From positions 239,099 to 303,098 of the forward strand of contig CAWIIF010000005.1 of NCBI GenBank assembly GCA_963836015.1: a DNA stretch of 64,000 nt, in the 5' to 3' direction. A program made the position numbers and the translations under genes. Under the pieces are notes generated by a model, which worked only from the letters and a program-made list of their open reading frames with translations, was not told where the DNA came from and did not search any database. Within the stretch, counting starts at the first letter, position 1. Every line of letters starts with the position of its first letter. Positions 34,624 through 42,698 of the stretch are shown here, in pieces. Source of the stretch: CAWCDJ01 sp963836015 (GTDB taxonomy: Bacteria > Acidobacteriota > Terriglobia > Bryobacterales > Bryobacteraceae).

Positions 34624-35388
34624 ATGGCAAGAGTCCTCGCGATCCACGCCCATCCTGACGATGTTGAGATCCTGGCCGGCGGCACTGTGGCGATGCTGGC
34701 AAAGCTCGGGCACGAAGTCCTGATCGCCACCATGACGCCGGGAGATTGCGGCTCGCGCGAATTCCCGCCGGAGGAGATCGCCTCCATCCGCCGGTTGGAA
34801 GCGGCGAGCGCCGCGGCGTTGATCGGCGCAACCTACGTCTGCGTCGAGTTTCGCGACCTCGCGATTTTCAACGACGACGCCTCGCGCCGGCGCGTCACCG
34901 AAATCCTGCGGAGAACCGGCCCGCAGGTGGTGCTGGCGGCTGCGCCATCCGACTACCACTGCGACCATGAGGCAGCCAGCGCGCTGGTTCGCGACGCCTG
35001 CTTCGCCGCCCCGGCGCCGAACTACCGCACGGGCAGCGAGGAGCCGGCACCTCGCCTCGAGGCCATTCCGCACCTGTACTATATGGACCCGGTCGGCGGC
35101 GTCAAACCGGATGGCACGCTCGTCACCCCCGATTTCGTCGTCAACGTGGAGGCCACGTTCGAGACCAAGCGCCGGATGCTGGCCGAACACGCCAGCCAGC
35201 GAAAGTGGCTGCAGCAGCACCACGGCACCGACGACTATATCGACGCCATGGAGCAATGGACGCGCAAGCGCGGACTGCTCGTGGGAGTCACGTACGGCGA
35301 AGGGTTCCGGCACTATCGCGGGCATCCCTACCCGGAGAGCCCGTTGTTGGAGGAGATGCTCGCGGAGATGGTGGTGGCAGTCTCGTGA
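34624..35388 (+). CDS. PIG-L (LmbE) family deacetylase, BshB1-like
   Basis: 254 residues from the ATG at 34624. The metal site is 'AIHAHPDDVEILAGGT' (HPDD) and the later 'DYHCDHEAA'. The spacing and the C-terminal 'GVTYGEGFRHYRGHP' resemble the bacillithiol-type deacetylase BshB1, but N-acetyl sugar deacetylase is equally possible. It is a zinc-dependent cytoplasmic enzyme with no signal peptide. GAGAAT lies 10 bases before the ATG with no Shine-Dalgarno. It is divergent from the Gfo/Idh/MocA gene (79-base gap). Confidence 0.88.
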   Translation: MARVLAIHAHPDDVEILAGGTVAMLAKLGHEVLIATMTPGDCGSREFPPEEIASIRRLEAASAAALIGATYVCVEFRDLAIFNDDASRRRVTEILRRTGPQVVLAAAPSDYHCDHEAASALVRDACFAAPAPNYRTGSEEPAPRLEAIPHLYYMDPVGGVKPDGTLVTPDFVVNVEATFETKRRMLAEHASQRKWLQQHHGTDDYIDAMEQWTRKRGLLVGVTYGEGFRHYRGHPYPESPLLEEMLAEMVVAVS

Positions 35389-35394
35389 CGGCGC

Positions 35395-35688
35395 TTAGGC
35401 GCGCATCAGGGCCGTGCGGAATCGGGCGCGCAGGATCTCGACTTCCATCAGGGCGGTCTCGATGCCGGTTGCAGTCAGCTCCCAATCCTCGGTGAAGCGA
35501 TCGATCGTGAGCGCCGCGAACTCCGGAGAGAGCGCGGCGGCGCGAGACTCGTCCCCGAAGTAGTCGGTGAGAATCCGGAGGGCCCACTCGCCTTGGCGCT
35601 GCGGCAGATCCAACAGGCGGGGCGGCTCGCCGGGTCTCCGCACCACGACTTCCCATCCGGCGGCGGTTCGAATGCCCTGGTATTTCAT
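35395..35688 (-). CDS. DUF6166-like small protein
   Basis: 97 residues from the ATG at 35688 (MKYQGIR). The frame is open to 35730, where an AGGAG would fall inside it. 'MKYQGIRTAAGWEVVV' and 'GEWALRILTDYFGDESRAAALSPEFAALTIDRF' match the short DUF6166 pattern (function unknown). The protein is soluble with no signal peptide. It converges on the PIG-L gene with 6 bases between. Confidence 0.6.
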   Translation of the reverse strand: MKYQGIRTAAGWEVVVRRPGEPPRLLDLPQRQGEWALRILTDYFGDESRAAALSPEFAALTIDRFTEDWELTATGIETALMEVEILRARFRTALMRA

Positions 35689-35835
35689 CGTGAGGTTTAC
35701 TGAGGTCTCCTGATATGTACATGATCTCACGATTGAGCGGGTCGGGCGATTGCCACAAGGAGACCGCTGCGGCGATCAGGTAGACGACATGGACGGCCGC
35801 TCGAAACTCCATGTCCCGGAGGCTGGGTGGCTTGG

Positions 35836-37011
35836 TCAAACGATGAGGCTCAATACCTTATCCACAATCCCTTCCAGGGGGATCAGGGTCAGGGCAAGGG
35901 GCGCCAGCGGCGCGAGAATCAGGGCGCTCAGGCGCAGGACATCGCCCCGTTCAAAAGGAACGATGCGCATCTCGTCAACGACGGCGTACGAATTGCCGAG
36001 GTCCGCCAGCGATTGGAGGTCGGCGGCGCCGAGAAGGGGCTCCGGCTGTACTTCATCGTCCTCAATCCACTTATGGTGGAATTCACTTACATACCGGCTC
36101 GCCAGCGCGCCTAATTCCCAGCGTGCCGCTTGCCGCGCCGCCATGAGCTTCACGGCGAAGAATGTCAGCGGGAACAGGAGGACGAGCAATAGAAACAGCG
36201 CCACACCCAGGATCTCCATCTTGAACGCGGGAAGCGTCGCGCCGGTATACCAGATCCGGCTGGCGATCATCCCGGAGATCATCACTGTTTGGGCGGCCGG
36301 CACGGGGACAAACGCATACGCGCTGCCCGAGAGGAAACCCAGGCCTCCGGCGCGATCGGGGTGGAAGAGATTCAAGTGGAGTGGAAGCGTGCGAACGCGC
36401 CACAGGAAGCGATACCAGATGAGGAGCCGGAAATACCAGCGAAGCAGCAGGAACCGGAGGACCGGGAGGCTGACGAATGCATACCAGTATCCGGCCGGGG
36501 AGAGGTGGGTCTGGCCGTTAGCGCTCGTCCCATACCAGCTCGAGACTCCCAAAGCCACATTGTGGGTCCACAGCCGGTAACCCCCGATCAGAACGCACAC
36601 GGCCAGGACGACCTCGACAGCCGCGGAACTCCGCCAGCGCACGGCGGATGCGACGAGGCGTTCGAACCGGCCGCGGTCTTCGGGCGCGATGATTCCTCGA
36701 TCCAGAAACTGTCCGGTGATGCCTGCGATTCGCTGGTGCGCGATGAATTCCGCGCCGATCAGCAAGGGGATCGCAACCAGGAGTTTCGAATGGACCTCCA
36801 CGTCATACAGGAATGGCATGGACACGCGGTCGAGGAAGCGTCCTTCGAAAAGGGACAGCACCAGCAGAGGAAGCCAGCAGAAGAGTGAGATCCCGAGAAT
36901 TCGCCGCCATAGGAGTTCCAGGGGAGGCCGGGCCAATCTCGCGCGGAGGTAGAACCGATATAGCGGCCCGTCGAGCACCACCGAGAAGTCCGGGTCGTTG
37001 AGCAGCCGCAT
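35836..37011 (-). CDS. Multi-pass membrane protein of unknown function
   Basis: 391 residues from the ATG at 37011, preceded by GGAGG at 8-base spacing; an open frame to 37182 overlaps the sulfatase gene and is rejected. About six to eight hydrophobic segments are visible ('ILGISLFCWLPLLVLSLF', 'LLVAIPLLIGAEFIAH', 'AAVEVVLAVCVLIGG', 'ILGVALFLLLVLLFPLTF', and a C-terminal pair). Between them lie conserved-looking polar loops ('LFHPDRAGGLGFLS', 'DLQSLADLGNSYAVV'). I do not recognise a named family. The start is 20 bases after the sulfatase stop, so it is very probably co-transcribed with it. Confidence 0.75.
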   Translation of the reverse strand: MRLLNDPDFSVVLDGPLYRFYLRARLARPPLELLWRRILGISLFCWLPLLVLSLFEGRFLDRVSMPFLYDVEVHSKLLVAIPLLIGAEFIAHQRIAGITGQFLDRGIIAPEDRGRFERLVASAVRWRSSAAVEVVLAVCVLIGGYRLWTHNVALGVSSWYGTSANGQTHLSPAGYWYAFVSLPVLRFLLLRWYFRLLIWYRFLWRVRTLPLHLNLFHPDRAGGLGFLSGSAYAFVPVPAAQTVMISGMIASRIWYTGATLPAFKMEILGVALFLLLVLLFPLTFFAVKLMAARQAARWELGALASRYVSEFHHKWIEDDEVQPEPLLGAADLQSLADLGNSYAVVDEMRIVPFERGDVLRLSALILAPLAPLALTLIPLEGIVDKVLSLIV

Positions 37012-37031
37012 GCGCCCGGCCTCCAAAACCC

Positions 37032-39389
37032 CTACTGGCGGGCCAGGATGTGCCGCATCTCGGCCTCTATGTCGCGGATGAGATCGCCGCTGACATCCAC
37101 CGTCACGGTGTAGATGGTCCCCGTGAACTCGAACGGCGGCCTGTACTCCGGTGTTACCGGTGCACCAATATCGGCGCCGCACACAAATCCCCCACCCAGG
37201 CCGAGCGCCAGCGGCATAGTCAATGGAATGTCGGCCTGACCAACCAGCTTTCCGTCGACGTAAAGCTGCCCGCGTCCGGGTGCGCCTTTGCCGTGGGGGA
37301 TGTCGGGTTTGCCGGCCGGCTCGAACTCAAACAGCAGCTCGTGGCGTCCCGGCGGAACGGCATCCTTCGACTCGATGCTGTAGAAGTTGCTGCCCACGTA
37401 GTTGTAGACATAGCGGAGCTTGCCGTTTTTCATGAAGAAGGTGAAGCCGCCCTGAACATCGCCGGCCGACAGCAGTGCGCCTTCCGCCCCACCTTTGGGG
37501 ATCTCCACATCGGCTTTGATGGAGTGGGCCCGGTTGAGCACGTTAGGGCCGGCACTGGCCGGCACGGGCTGTGTGTGCGGATAGAAGGTGTAGCGTTTGC
37601 GTGCCTCGGTGAGCTGCGGCCGCGGGTCGGCAAGCCGGAGGGTGCCCCGGCTGTCGATCGGCAACACGTGGTACTTGCCGGCTTCGACATACCAGGCGGC
37701 GACCATCTCGATCAGCTTGTCCCGGTGCTGGCCGGCTACGTCGTGGTTCTCGGCGAAATCCTTCTCGACGTGATACAGCTCCCAGTGTTTGGCATCGAGC
37801 TCGGTCAGTTTCTCGGCCGTGATCAGAGCGCCGAATCCCTGGCCTGCTTCCTTGAACGAGGGTCCCGGCCACGGACACACCGCGCGCCAACCGTCGTGAT
37901 AGACCGAACGGTGCCCGAACATCTCGAAGTACTGGGTGTGGTGTTTGCTCGCCTCCTTCGCACGATCGAGCACATGCGCGAAGCTCACACCTTCGATGGG
38001 CGACTGGGTGATGCCGCGGATGGCCGCCGGAGCCTGAATCTCCAGGGCATCAAGCACGGTCGGGACCATGTCGATGGCATGGGCGTATTGTGTGCGGATT
38101 TCGCCCTTGGACTTGATACCTTTGGGCCAGTGCGCGATGAACGGGTCGCTGATGCCGCCGCGATAGGTCTCGCGCTTCCAGCGCCGGAAGGGCGTGTTGC
38201 CGGCAAACGTCCAGCCCCACGGGTAATGATTGAACGTCTCCGGCCCACCCAGCTTGTCGATCTTCTTCAGGTTCTCTTCCAGGGAATCCGGAACATTGTT
38301 GAAGAACTTGTTCTCGTTGACGGATCCATGCGGGCCGCCCTCGGCGCTGGCGCCGTTGTCGGAGATGAACATGACCAGGGTGTTGTCCCATTCGCCGATC
38401 GACTTCAGGAACTCGAACAGGCGGCCGTACTGGGCATCGGTGTGGGTCAGGAAGCCGGCGAAAACCTCCATCATGCGGGCATACAGCTTCTTCTCGTCGG
38501 GTGAGAGTGAGTCCCATTGCTGGACGTCCGGATCGTGGCGCGAGAGCTCGGCGTCCCTGGGGACGATGCCAAGCTGCTTCTGCTTCTTGAAGGTCTTCTC
38601 GCGATAGGCATCCCAACCGTCGTCGAATTGGCCTTTGTAGCGGTCCGCCCATTCTTTGCGCACATGATGAGGCGCATGTGTGGCGCCCGGGCAGAAGTAA
38701 AGGAAGAAGGGCTTGTCCGGCGCGACCTGTTTGGCGTCGGCGATGAAGCTGATGGCGCGGTTCGCGAGATCTTCGGTGAGATGGTAGCCTTCCTCCGGGG
38801 TCTTGGGCGGCTCCACGGAGTGGTTGTCGTAGACCAGTTCCGGATAATACTGATGCGTATCGCCGCCCAGGAATCCGTAATAACGCTCGAAGCCGCGGCC
38901 GAGCGGCCAGCGGTCATAAGGACCAGCTGCAGAGGCCTGGTCGGCGGGAGTGAGGTGCCACTTGCCGACCGCGAAGGTACTGTAGCCGTGTTCGAGGAGG
39001 ATCTCGGAGAGGAAGCCGTTCTCGAAGGGGATGTATCCGTTGCCACCGGGATAACCCGTGGAACCTTCGGTGATGCACGACATGCCGTTCGAATGATGAT
39101 TGCGGCCGGTGAGGATGCACGACCGCGTGGGAGAGCACAGAGCGGTGGTGTGCATGTTGTTGAAGCGCAGGCCGTGCTTCGCGAGATCGTCGAGGTGGGG
39201 CGTCTGGATCGGGCTGCCATAACAGCCGAGCTGTCCGAACCCGGTATCATCCTGCACGATGAACAGGACGTTGGGCGCGCCGCGTTTTGCGCGCAGCGGC
39301 TCCGGCCACGCCGGAGTAGACTGATCGACGGTCCGGGAGATAACACCCGGAAACGCCGTTCCTGGTTTGTATTCCACTAACTTGGCCAA
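37032..39389 (-). CDS. Arylsulfatase (formylglycine-dependent, alkaline phosphatase superfamily)
   Basis: 785 residues. 'NVLFIVQDDTGFGQLGCYG' gives the paired metal aspartates (Asp47, Asp48). 'CSPTRSCILTGRNHH' is the CxPxR signature whose Cys85 becomes formylglycine after modification by a separate sulfatase-maturating enzyme; none is encoded here. 'GKWHLTP' and 'DNGASAEGGPHGSVNE' are further family motifs. A C-terminal beta-rich domain ('GGFTFFMKNGKLRYVYNYVG') is like that of the large bacterial arylsulfatases. No signal peptide is evident, so it is probably cytoplasmic. It forms a two-gene operon with the membrane protein downstream. Confidence 0.93.
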   Translation of the reverse strand: MAKLVEYKPGTAFPGVISRTVDQSTPAWPEPLRAKRGAPNVLFIVQDDTGFGQLGCYGSPIQTPHLDDLAKHGLRFNNMHTTALCSPTRSCILTGRNHHSNGMSCITEGSTGYPGGNGYIPFENGFLSEILLEHGYSTFAVGKWHLTPADQASAAGPYDRWPLGRGFERYYGFLGGDTHQYYPELVYDNHSVEPPKTPEEGYHLTEDLANRAISFIADAKQVAPDKPFFLYFCPGATHAPHHVRKEWADRYKGQFDDGWDAYREKTFKKQKQLGIVPRDAELSRHDPDVQQWDSLSPDEKKLYARMMEVFAGFLTHTDAQYGRLFEFLKSIGEWDNTLVMFISDNGASAEGGPHGSVNENKFFNNVPDSLEENLKKIDKLGGPETFNHYPWGWTFAGNTPFRRWKRETYRGGISDPFIAHWPKGIKSKGEIRTQYAHAIDMVPTVLDALEIQAPAAIRGITQSPIEGVSFAHVLDRAKEASKHHTQYFEMFGHRSVYHDGWRAVCPWPGPSFKEAGQGFGALITAEKLTELDAKHWELYHVEKDFAENHDVAGQHRDKLIEMVAAWYVEAGKYHVLPIDSRGTLRLADPRPQLTEARKRYTFYPHTQPVPASAGPNVLNRAHSIKADVEIPKGGAEGALLSAGDVQGGFTFFMKNGKLRYVYNYVGSNFYSIESKDAVPPGRHELLFEFEPAGKPDIPHGKGAPGRGQLYVDGKLVGQADIPLTMPLALGLGGGFVCGADIGAPVTPEYRPPFEFTGTIYTVTVDVSGDLIRDIEAEMRHILARQ

Positions 39390-40060
39390 GTTGGTTGTCT
39401 CCTGTGGTTCCTCGAAGGCACCTTAAGTGAATCGGCTTTTATGGGTGATGCTTGCGGGAAATGAGTGTTCCAGGAAATTTGACCGAGTGAGGCGAAGAGG
39501 ATTTGTTCGGGGCGGTGCGATTTGAACGCCCGACCCCCCGGAGCCCAAGCTAGACGGATTCCCTCTATCCAATTCACGTGGTCCTAAGACTTTCAACAAC
39601 TTGGGGCGTCTGCTCTCGCTCAGCCGACATCCTTTTGCCTATCGACACGACCAGCAATGATACGGTTTTGATAGGGCAACCCTGCGATGTTGGGAACGCC
39701 GTTCGCCTGTATCTGCGCAATACGTTGATGGACGCACACATCGCCGATCCGGGTGGGTGTTAACGGGTCGAACCCTGCGATTGGGTCGGGGTTTGAACTG
39801 CAAACCGATGAGCTTCTCATTCAGTCTTCAAAGAGCTCCGGTTACGGCCTTGTCAAGTTGCAAAGCTGATGGCACCAATGGCGCCGAGCCTGAACTCACC
39901 CACAGATTTCTCCACGAATCAAGAAACAGTTAATAAGGATTCCAGGTGCGCTAAAGGATTCGGAGGACCATCTCCCTTGATAATCGATGCGTGGCAAGAG
40001 GCCGGCCGTGATCATCGAATGCCCGGTAACCCATCGAATTTGTCGCAAGGAGCATGAACA
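39390..40060. other. Intergenic region before the RND operon
   Basis: No convincing protein gene. The short frames at 39578-39763, 39620-39820 and 39869-40057 lack start signals or recognisable composition. The region holds a degenerate tRNA-like segment (39509-39578) and, at 39757-39808, two further stretches that resemble T-arm sequences. This is where ordinary chromosome gives way to accessory genes. Confidence 0.5.
39509..39578 (-). other. Degenerate tRNA-like fragment, possibly tRNA-Pro(GGG)
   Basis: Read on the minus strand: 'GAATTGGATAGAGG' resembles a D-arm, 'CTAGC TTGGGCT CCGGG' an anticodon arm with GGG in the anticodon position, 'GGGTC' a variable loop, 'GGGCG TTCAAAT CGCAC' a T-arm, and 'CGCCCC' the acceptor 3' strand. 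The 5' acceptor strand is missing and the anticodon stem has mismatches, so it cannot be a working tRNA. It looks like an attachment-site remnant, but chance resemblance is not excluded. Confidence 0.35.
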
Positions 40061-40225
40061 ATGATTCGCATAGAAGGAATCCCCATCGTCGCCGCCAGGC
40101 TATCGGCCAAGCTGAAATCCACGAAGGCTGTAAAGAACTCCACCCAGTTCCGGCAACGGCGGACGCGGCCAAGCCTGCCTCCCAGTCCCTCAACAACAAT
40201 CCCTGCCCCGTGTCAAAGCAGATGA
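40061..40225 (+). CDS. 54-residue leader ORF, start-stop coupled to the tolC-like gene
   Basis: ATG at 40061 follows AAGGAG (at about 40047) with an 8-base spacer, the best ribosome site in this stretch. The protein starts 'MIRIEGIPIVAARLSAKLKS' and ends with a basic, proline-rich tail. Its TGA (40223-40225) overlaps the ATG of the efflux outer-membrane gene (40222) as ATGA. It is missed by length cut-offs. I recognise no family. It is either a small protein or a leader peptide whose translation couples into tolC. Confidence 0.5.
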   Translation: MIRIEGIPIVAARLSAKLKSTKAVKNSTQFRQRRTRPSLPPSPSTTIPAPCQSR

Positions 40226-41556
40226 AGAACTTCACCTTCATATTCGCACTGGCTGTTCTTGCGCGTGGACAGGACGCCCTGTCACTAAAGGAAGCGGTTC
40301 GCCAGTCGATGGCGCGGAGCAAGGTCATTCAGGCGTCCGGTGCAGCAAGGGACGCAGCGAGTGCACGTGTCACCGAGGCTAAGGGTGGTTTATTGCCCAA
40401 AGTGAACTACTCGGAATCGTGGGCTCGCAGTGACGATCCGGTATTCGTCTTTTCGTCACTGCTCGCTCAGCGCCAGTTTAGCGAGTCGAACTTCGGCGTC
40501 GCGAGCTTGAACCGGCCAGGCTTCTTGAATAACTTTCAGTCGCTGGTGACCGGAGACCAGCCTCTTTATGACGCTGGAAAGACCAGGCGCGCCGTACGCA
40601 CGGCGAAGCTCGGCGAGGATTTATCCTGCGAAGACACCCGCCGTAGTCAGTTGGAGGTGATCGCGCAAGTGGTGCGGTTCTACTATGACACTCAGCTCGG
40701 AGCCGAGGAGGTTAACGTCACCGCGCAAGCGATGCGGTCGGCCGAAGCGGACCTGGAACGCTCGGAGGCGCGGCGTGCGAGCGGAATGGCCACCGATGCT
40801 GACGTGCTATCCATTCGCGTGCATCTCGCCGGGGTCCGCGAAAAGCAGATCCGGCGGTCGGCGGATTTAGAAGTGGCTCGCGCAGCCATGAACGACGCAA
40901 TTGGATTGCCCTTGGACGCCATTCATTCCCTCACGACCCCTTTGGCGCCCCTGCCGGTCGCACCAGCGGAACTGAGCGGGTATGAGAAGAATGCAGTCGA
41001 CGGCCGGCCGGAAGTGCGCCAAACCCGGCTTGCCGCGGAGATCGCAGGGGTTCAGGCGGCTGATGCGCGCAGCAACTATCTGCCGCAAGTAACTCTACAC
41101 GGAGCCTTCGAAGCCGACCGCCAGCGAATTGCGTCTCGCGGCGGCGGGAACTGGCTGGTTTCGATCGGTCTCCGCTGGAACCTTTTCAATGGAGGCTCTG
41201 ACAAGGCGGGGATAACGGAGAGCGAAGCCACGACGCGCCGTGCCGCCGCGGAGCAGGCTCGAGCAGAATCGGCAATCCGCCTACAGATTCGTCAGGCATG
41301 GGCGAATTTGAAAGCTGCGCAACAGAGAATTGCATCTGCGCAAGAATCTGTGGAAGAAGCCCGGGAAAGCCTTCGCATCTCTCAAAACCGCTTTGCCGCG
41401 GGATTGAGCACTGTGACCGATCTGCTCCGAACCGAAACTGCTTCCCTCGAAGCGCAAACGCGCTACTTGGCGGCCGTACATGACCAGCGAATCGCTGCTG
41501 CGATGTTGGAACTCGCAGCAGGAACGCTTAATCCCGACTCGGAGGTTCTCAACTGA
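40222..41556 (+). CDS. TolC-family outer membrane efflux protein
   Basis: 444 residues from the ATG at 40222. A short signal peptide ('MKNFTFIFALAVLARGQ') precedes two TolC repeats of long alpha-hairpins and beta strands: 'ALSLKEAVRQSMARSKVI' opens the first, and 'VDGRPEVRQTRLAAEIAGVQAADARSNYLPQVTL' the second. 'GLSTVTDLLRTETASLEAQTRYLAAVHDQRIA' closes it. It forms the outer-membrane exit duct of the RND pump encoded downstream. The frame is open to 40054, but the extension is polar and arginine-rich without a secretion signal. Its stop overlaps the next start as TGATG. Confidence 0.92.
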   Translation: MKNFTFIFALAVLARGQDALSLKEAVRQSMARSKVIQASGAARDAASARVTEAKGGLLPKVNYSESWARSDDPVFVFSSLLAQRQFSESNFGVASLNRPGFLNNFQSLVTGDQPLYDAGKTRRAVRTAKLGEDLSCEDTRRSQLEVIAQVVRFYYDTQLGAEEVNVTAQAMRSAEADLERSEARRASGMATDADVLSIRVHLAGVREKQIRRSADLEVARAAMNDAIGLPLDAIHSLTTPLAPLPVAPAELSGYEKNAVDGRPEVRQTRLAAEIAGVQAADARSNYLPQVTLHGAFEADRQRIASRGGGNWLVSIGLRWNLFNGGSDKAGITESEATTRRAAAEQARAESAIRLQIRQAWANLKAAQQRIASAQESVEEARESLRISQNRFAAGLSTVTDLLRTETASLEAQTRYLAAVHDQRIAAAMLELAAGTLNPDSEVLN

Positions 41557-42698
41557 TGCGCCCCTACTATGCGCTTGCAGTATTGCCCTTTCTAACAGGA
41601 TGCGGAAGCGAACCGGCGCTCAAGGCGGTGAGTACGCCGGTGACCCGGATGCGGGTTGAAACCGTCACCGCCGCTGAAGCCGACTGGCCGTCCACCTACG
41701 AGGCGACGGGCACCGTCCGCGCCAGGACCACAGCCACCATCTCATCGAAACTCATGGGGTATGTGCGTGAAGTACGAGCGCAAATTGGAGACCGCGTGCG
41801 CGCAGGACAGTCGCTGGTCGTGCTGGACGCTCGCGACCTGGACACGTCGGTGGCGCGGGCGGAAGCCGGGCACGAGGAAGTGAAGAGCGCTATTCCCGAG
41901 GCGGAGGGCGCCGTCGCCTTGGCCAGAGCTCAACTGGATTTGGCGCAAGTGACCTTCCATCGCATGCAGGATCTGTTGAACAAGAGGTCGATCACCAACC
42001 AGGAATACGATGAAGCCTCGGCGCGTTGGAAACAGGCGCAAGCTTCGCTCGACATGGCGCGCGCCAGGCGCACTCAGTTAGACGCGAAGATAGCGCAAAT
42101 CGAGCAGGACGTCCGCGCTGCCGCGATTCAGCGTGGCTACTCGGAAATCATCGCGCCCTTCACCGGGACCATCATTACAAAGTCCACCGACCCCGGCACT
42201 TTGGCGGTACCCGGTGCACCGTTGTTCACCATCGAGCGCGCCGACGCCTACCGGCTCGAGGCCTCCGTGGACGAATCTCGACTTTCGTTGGCTCGGGTAG
42301 GGAAAACGGTCTCGGTCACGATAGACGGGCTTGATCAAACCTTTCCGGCGCGCGTTGCCGAGGTCGTTCCGTCGGTGGATGCGGCCGCCAGAACCGGAAC
42401 GGTGAAGATCGACTTACCCTTCCTTCCCGGGTTGCGCTCCGGCTTGTTTGGCAGAGCGCTTTTCGACGCCGGCGGGCGCAAGCTTCTGACTGTCCCCAGC
42501 GCGGGCATCATGGAACGGGGACAACTGCAGTCCGTCTACGTCGCGGAGAACAACGTCGCGCACACGCGCCTGGTAACCATCGGCACGAGGGTGAAAGACC
42601 GAGTTGAAGTGCTCTCCGGCCTGAACCAGGGCGACCGCGTGATCGTTCCGATCCCCACCGGCCTGGCCGATGGCGCGTCGATAGAGGTTCGCCAATGA
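41556..42698 (+). CDS. RND efflux periplasmic adaptor (HlyD/MFP family) lipoprotein
   Basis: 380 residues. A lipobox ('LPFLTGC') anchors it to the membrane. 'EATGTVRARTTATISSKLMGYVREV' begins the barrel-sandwich domain. Residues about 95-195 form the alpha hairpin. 'IIAPFTGTIITKSTDPGTLAVPGAPLFTI' is the second lipoyl half, and a beta-barrel and membrane-proximal domain follow. It bridges the inner-membrane RND pump and the TolC-like duct. It overlaps the gene before by one base (TGATG) and the gene after by 4 bases (ATGA). Confidence 0.93.
   Translation: MRPYYALAVLPFLTGCGSEPALKAVSTPVTRMRVETVTAAEADWPSTYEATGTVRARTTATISSKLMGYVREVRAQIGDRVRAGQSLVVLDARDLDTSVARAEAGHEEVKSAIPEAEGAVALARAQLDLAQVTFHRMQDLLNKRSITNQEYDEASARWKQAQASLDMARARRTQLDAKIAQIEQDVRAAAIQRGYSEIIAPFTGTIITKSTDPGTLAVPGAPLFTIERADAYRLEASVDESRLSLARVGKTVSVTIDGLDQTFPARVAEVVPSVDAAARTGTVKIDLPFLPGLRSGLFGRALFDAGGRKLLTVPSAGIMERGQLQSVYVAENNVAHTRLVTIGTRVKDRVEVLSGLNQGDRVIVPIPTGLADGASIEVRQ

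Noticed and set aside
39757..39808. Two T-arm-like strings as further tRNA genes
   Set aside because: No acceptor or anticodon arms can be folded around them.
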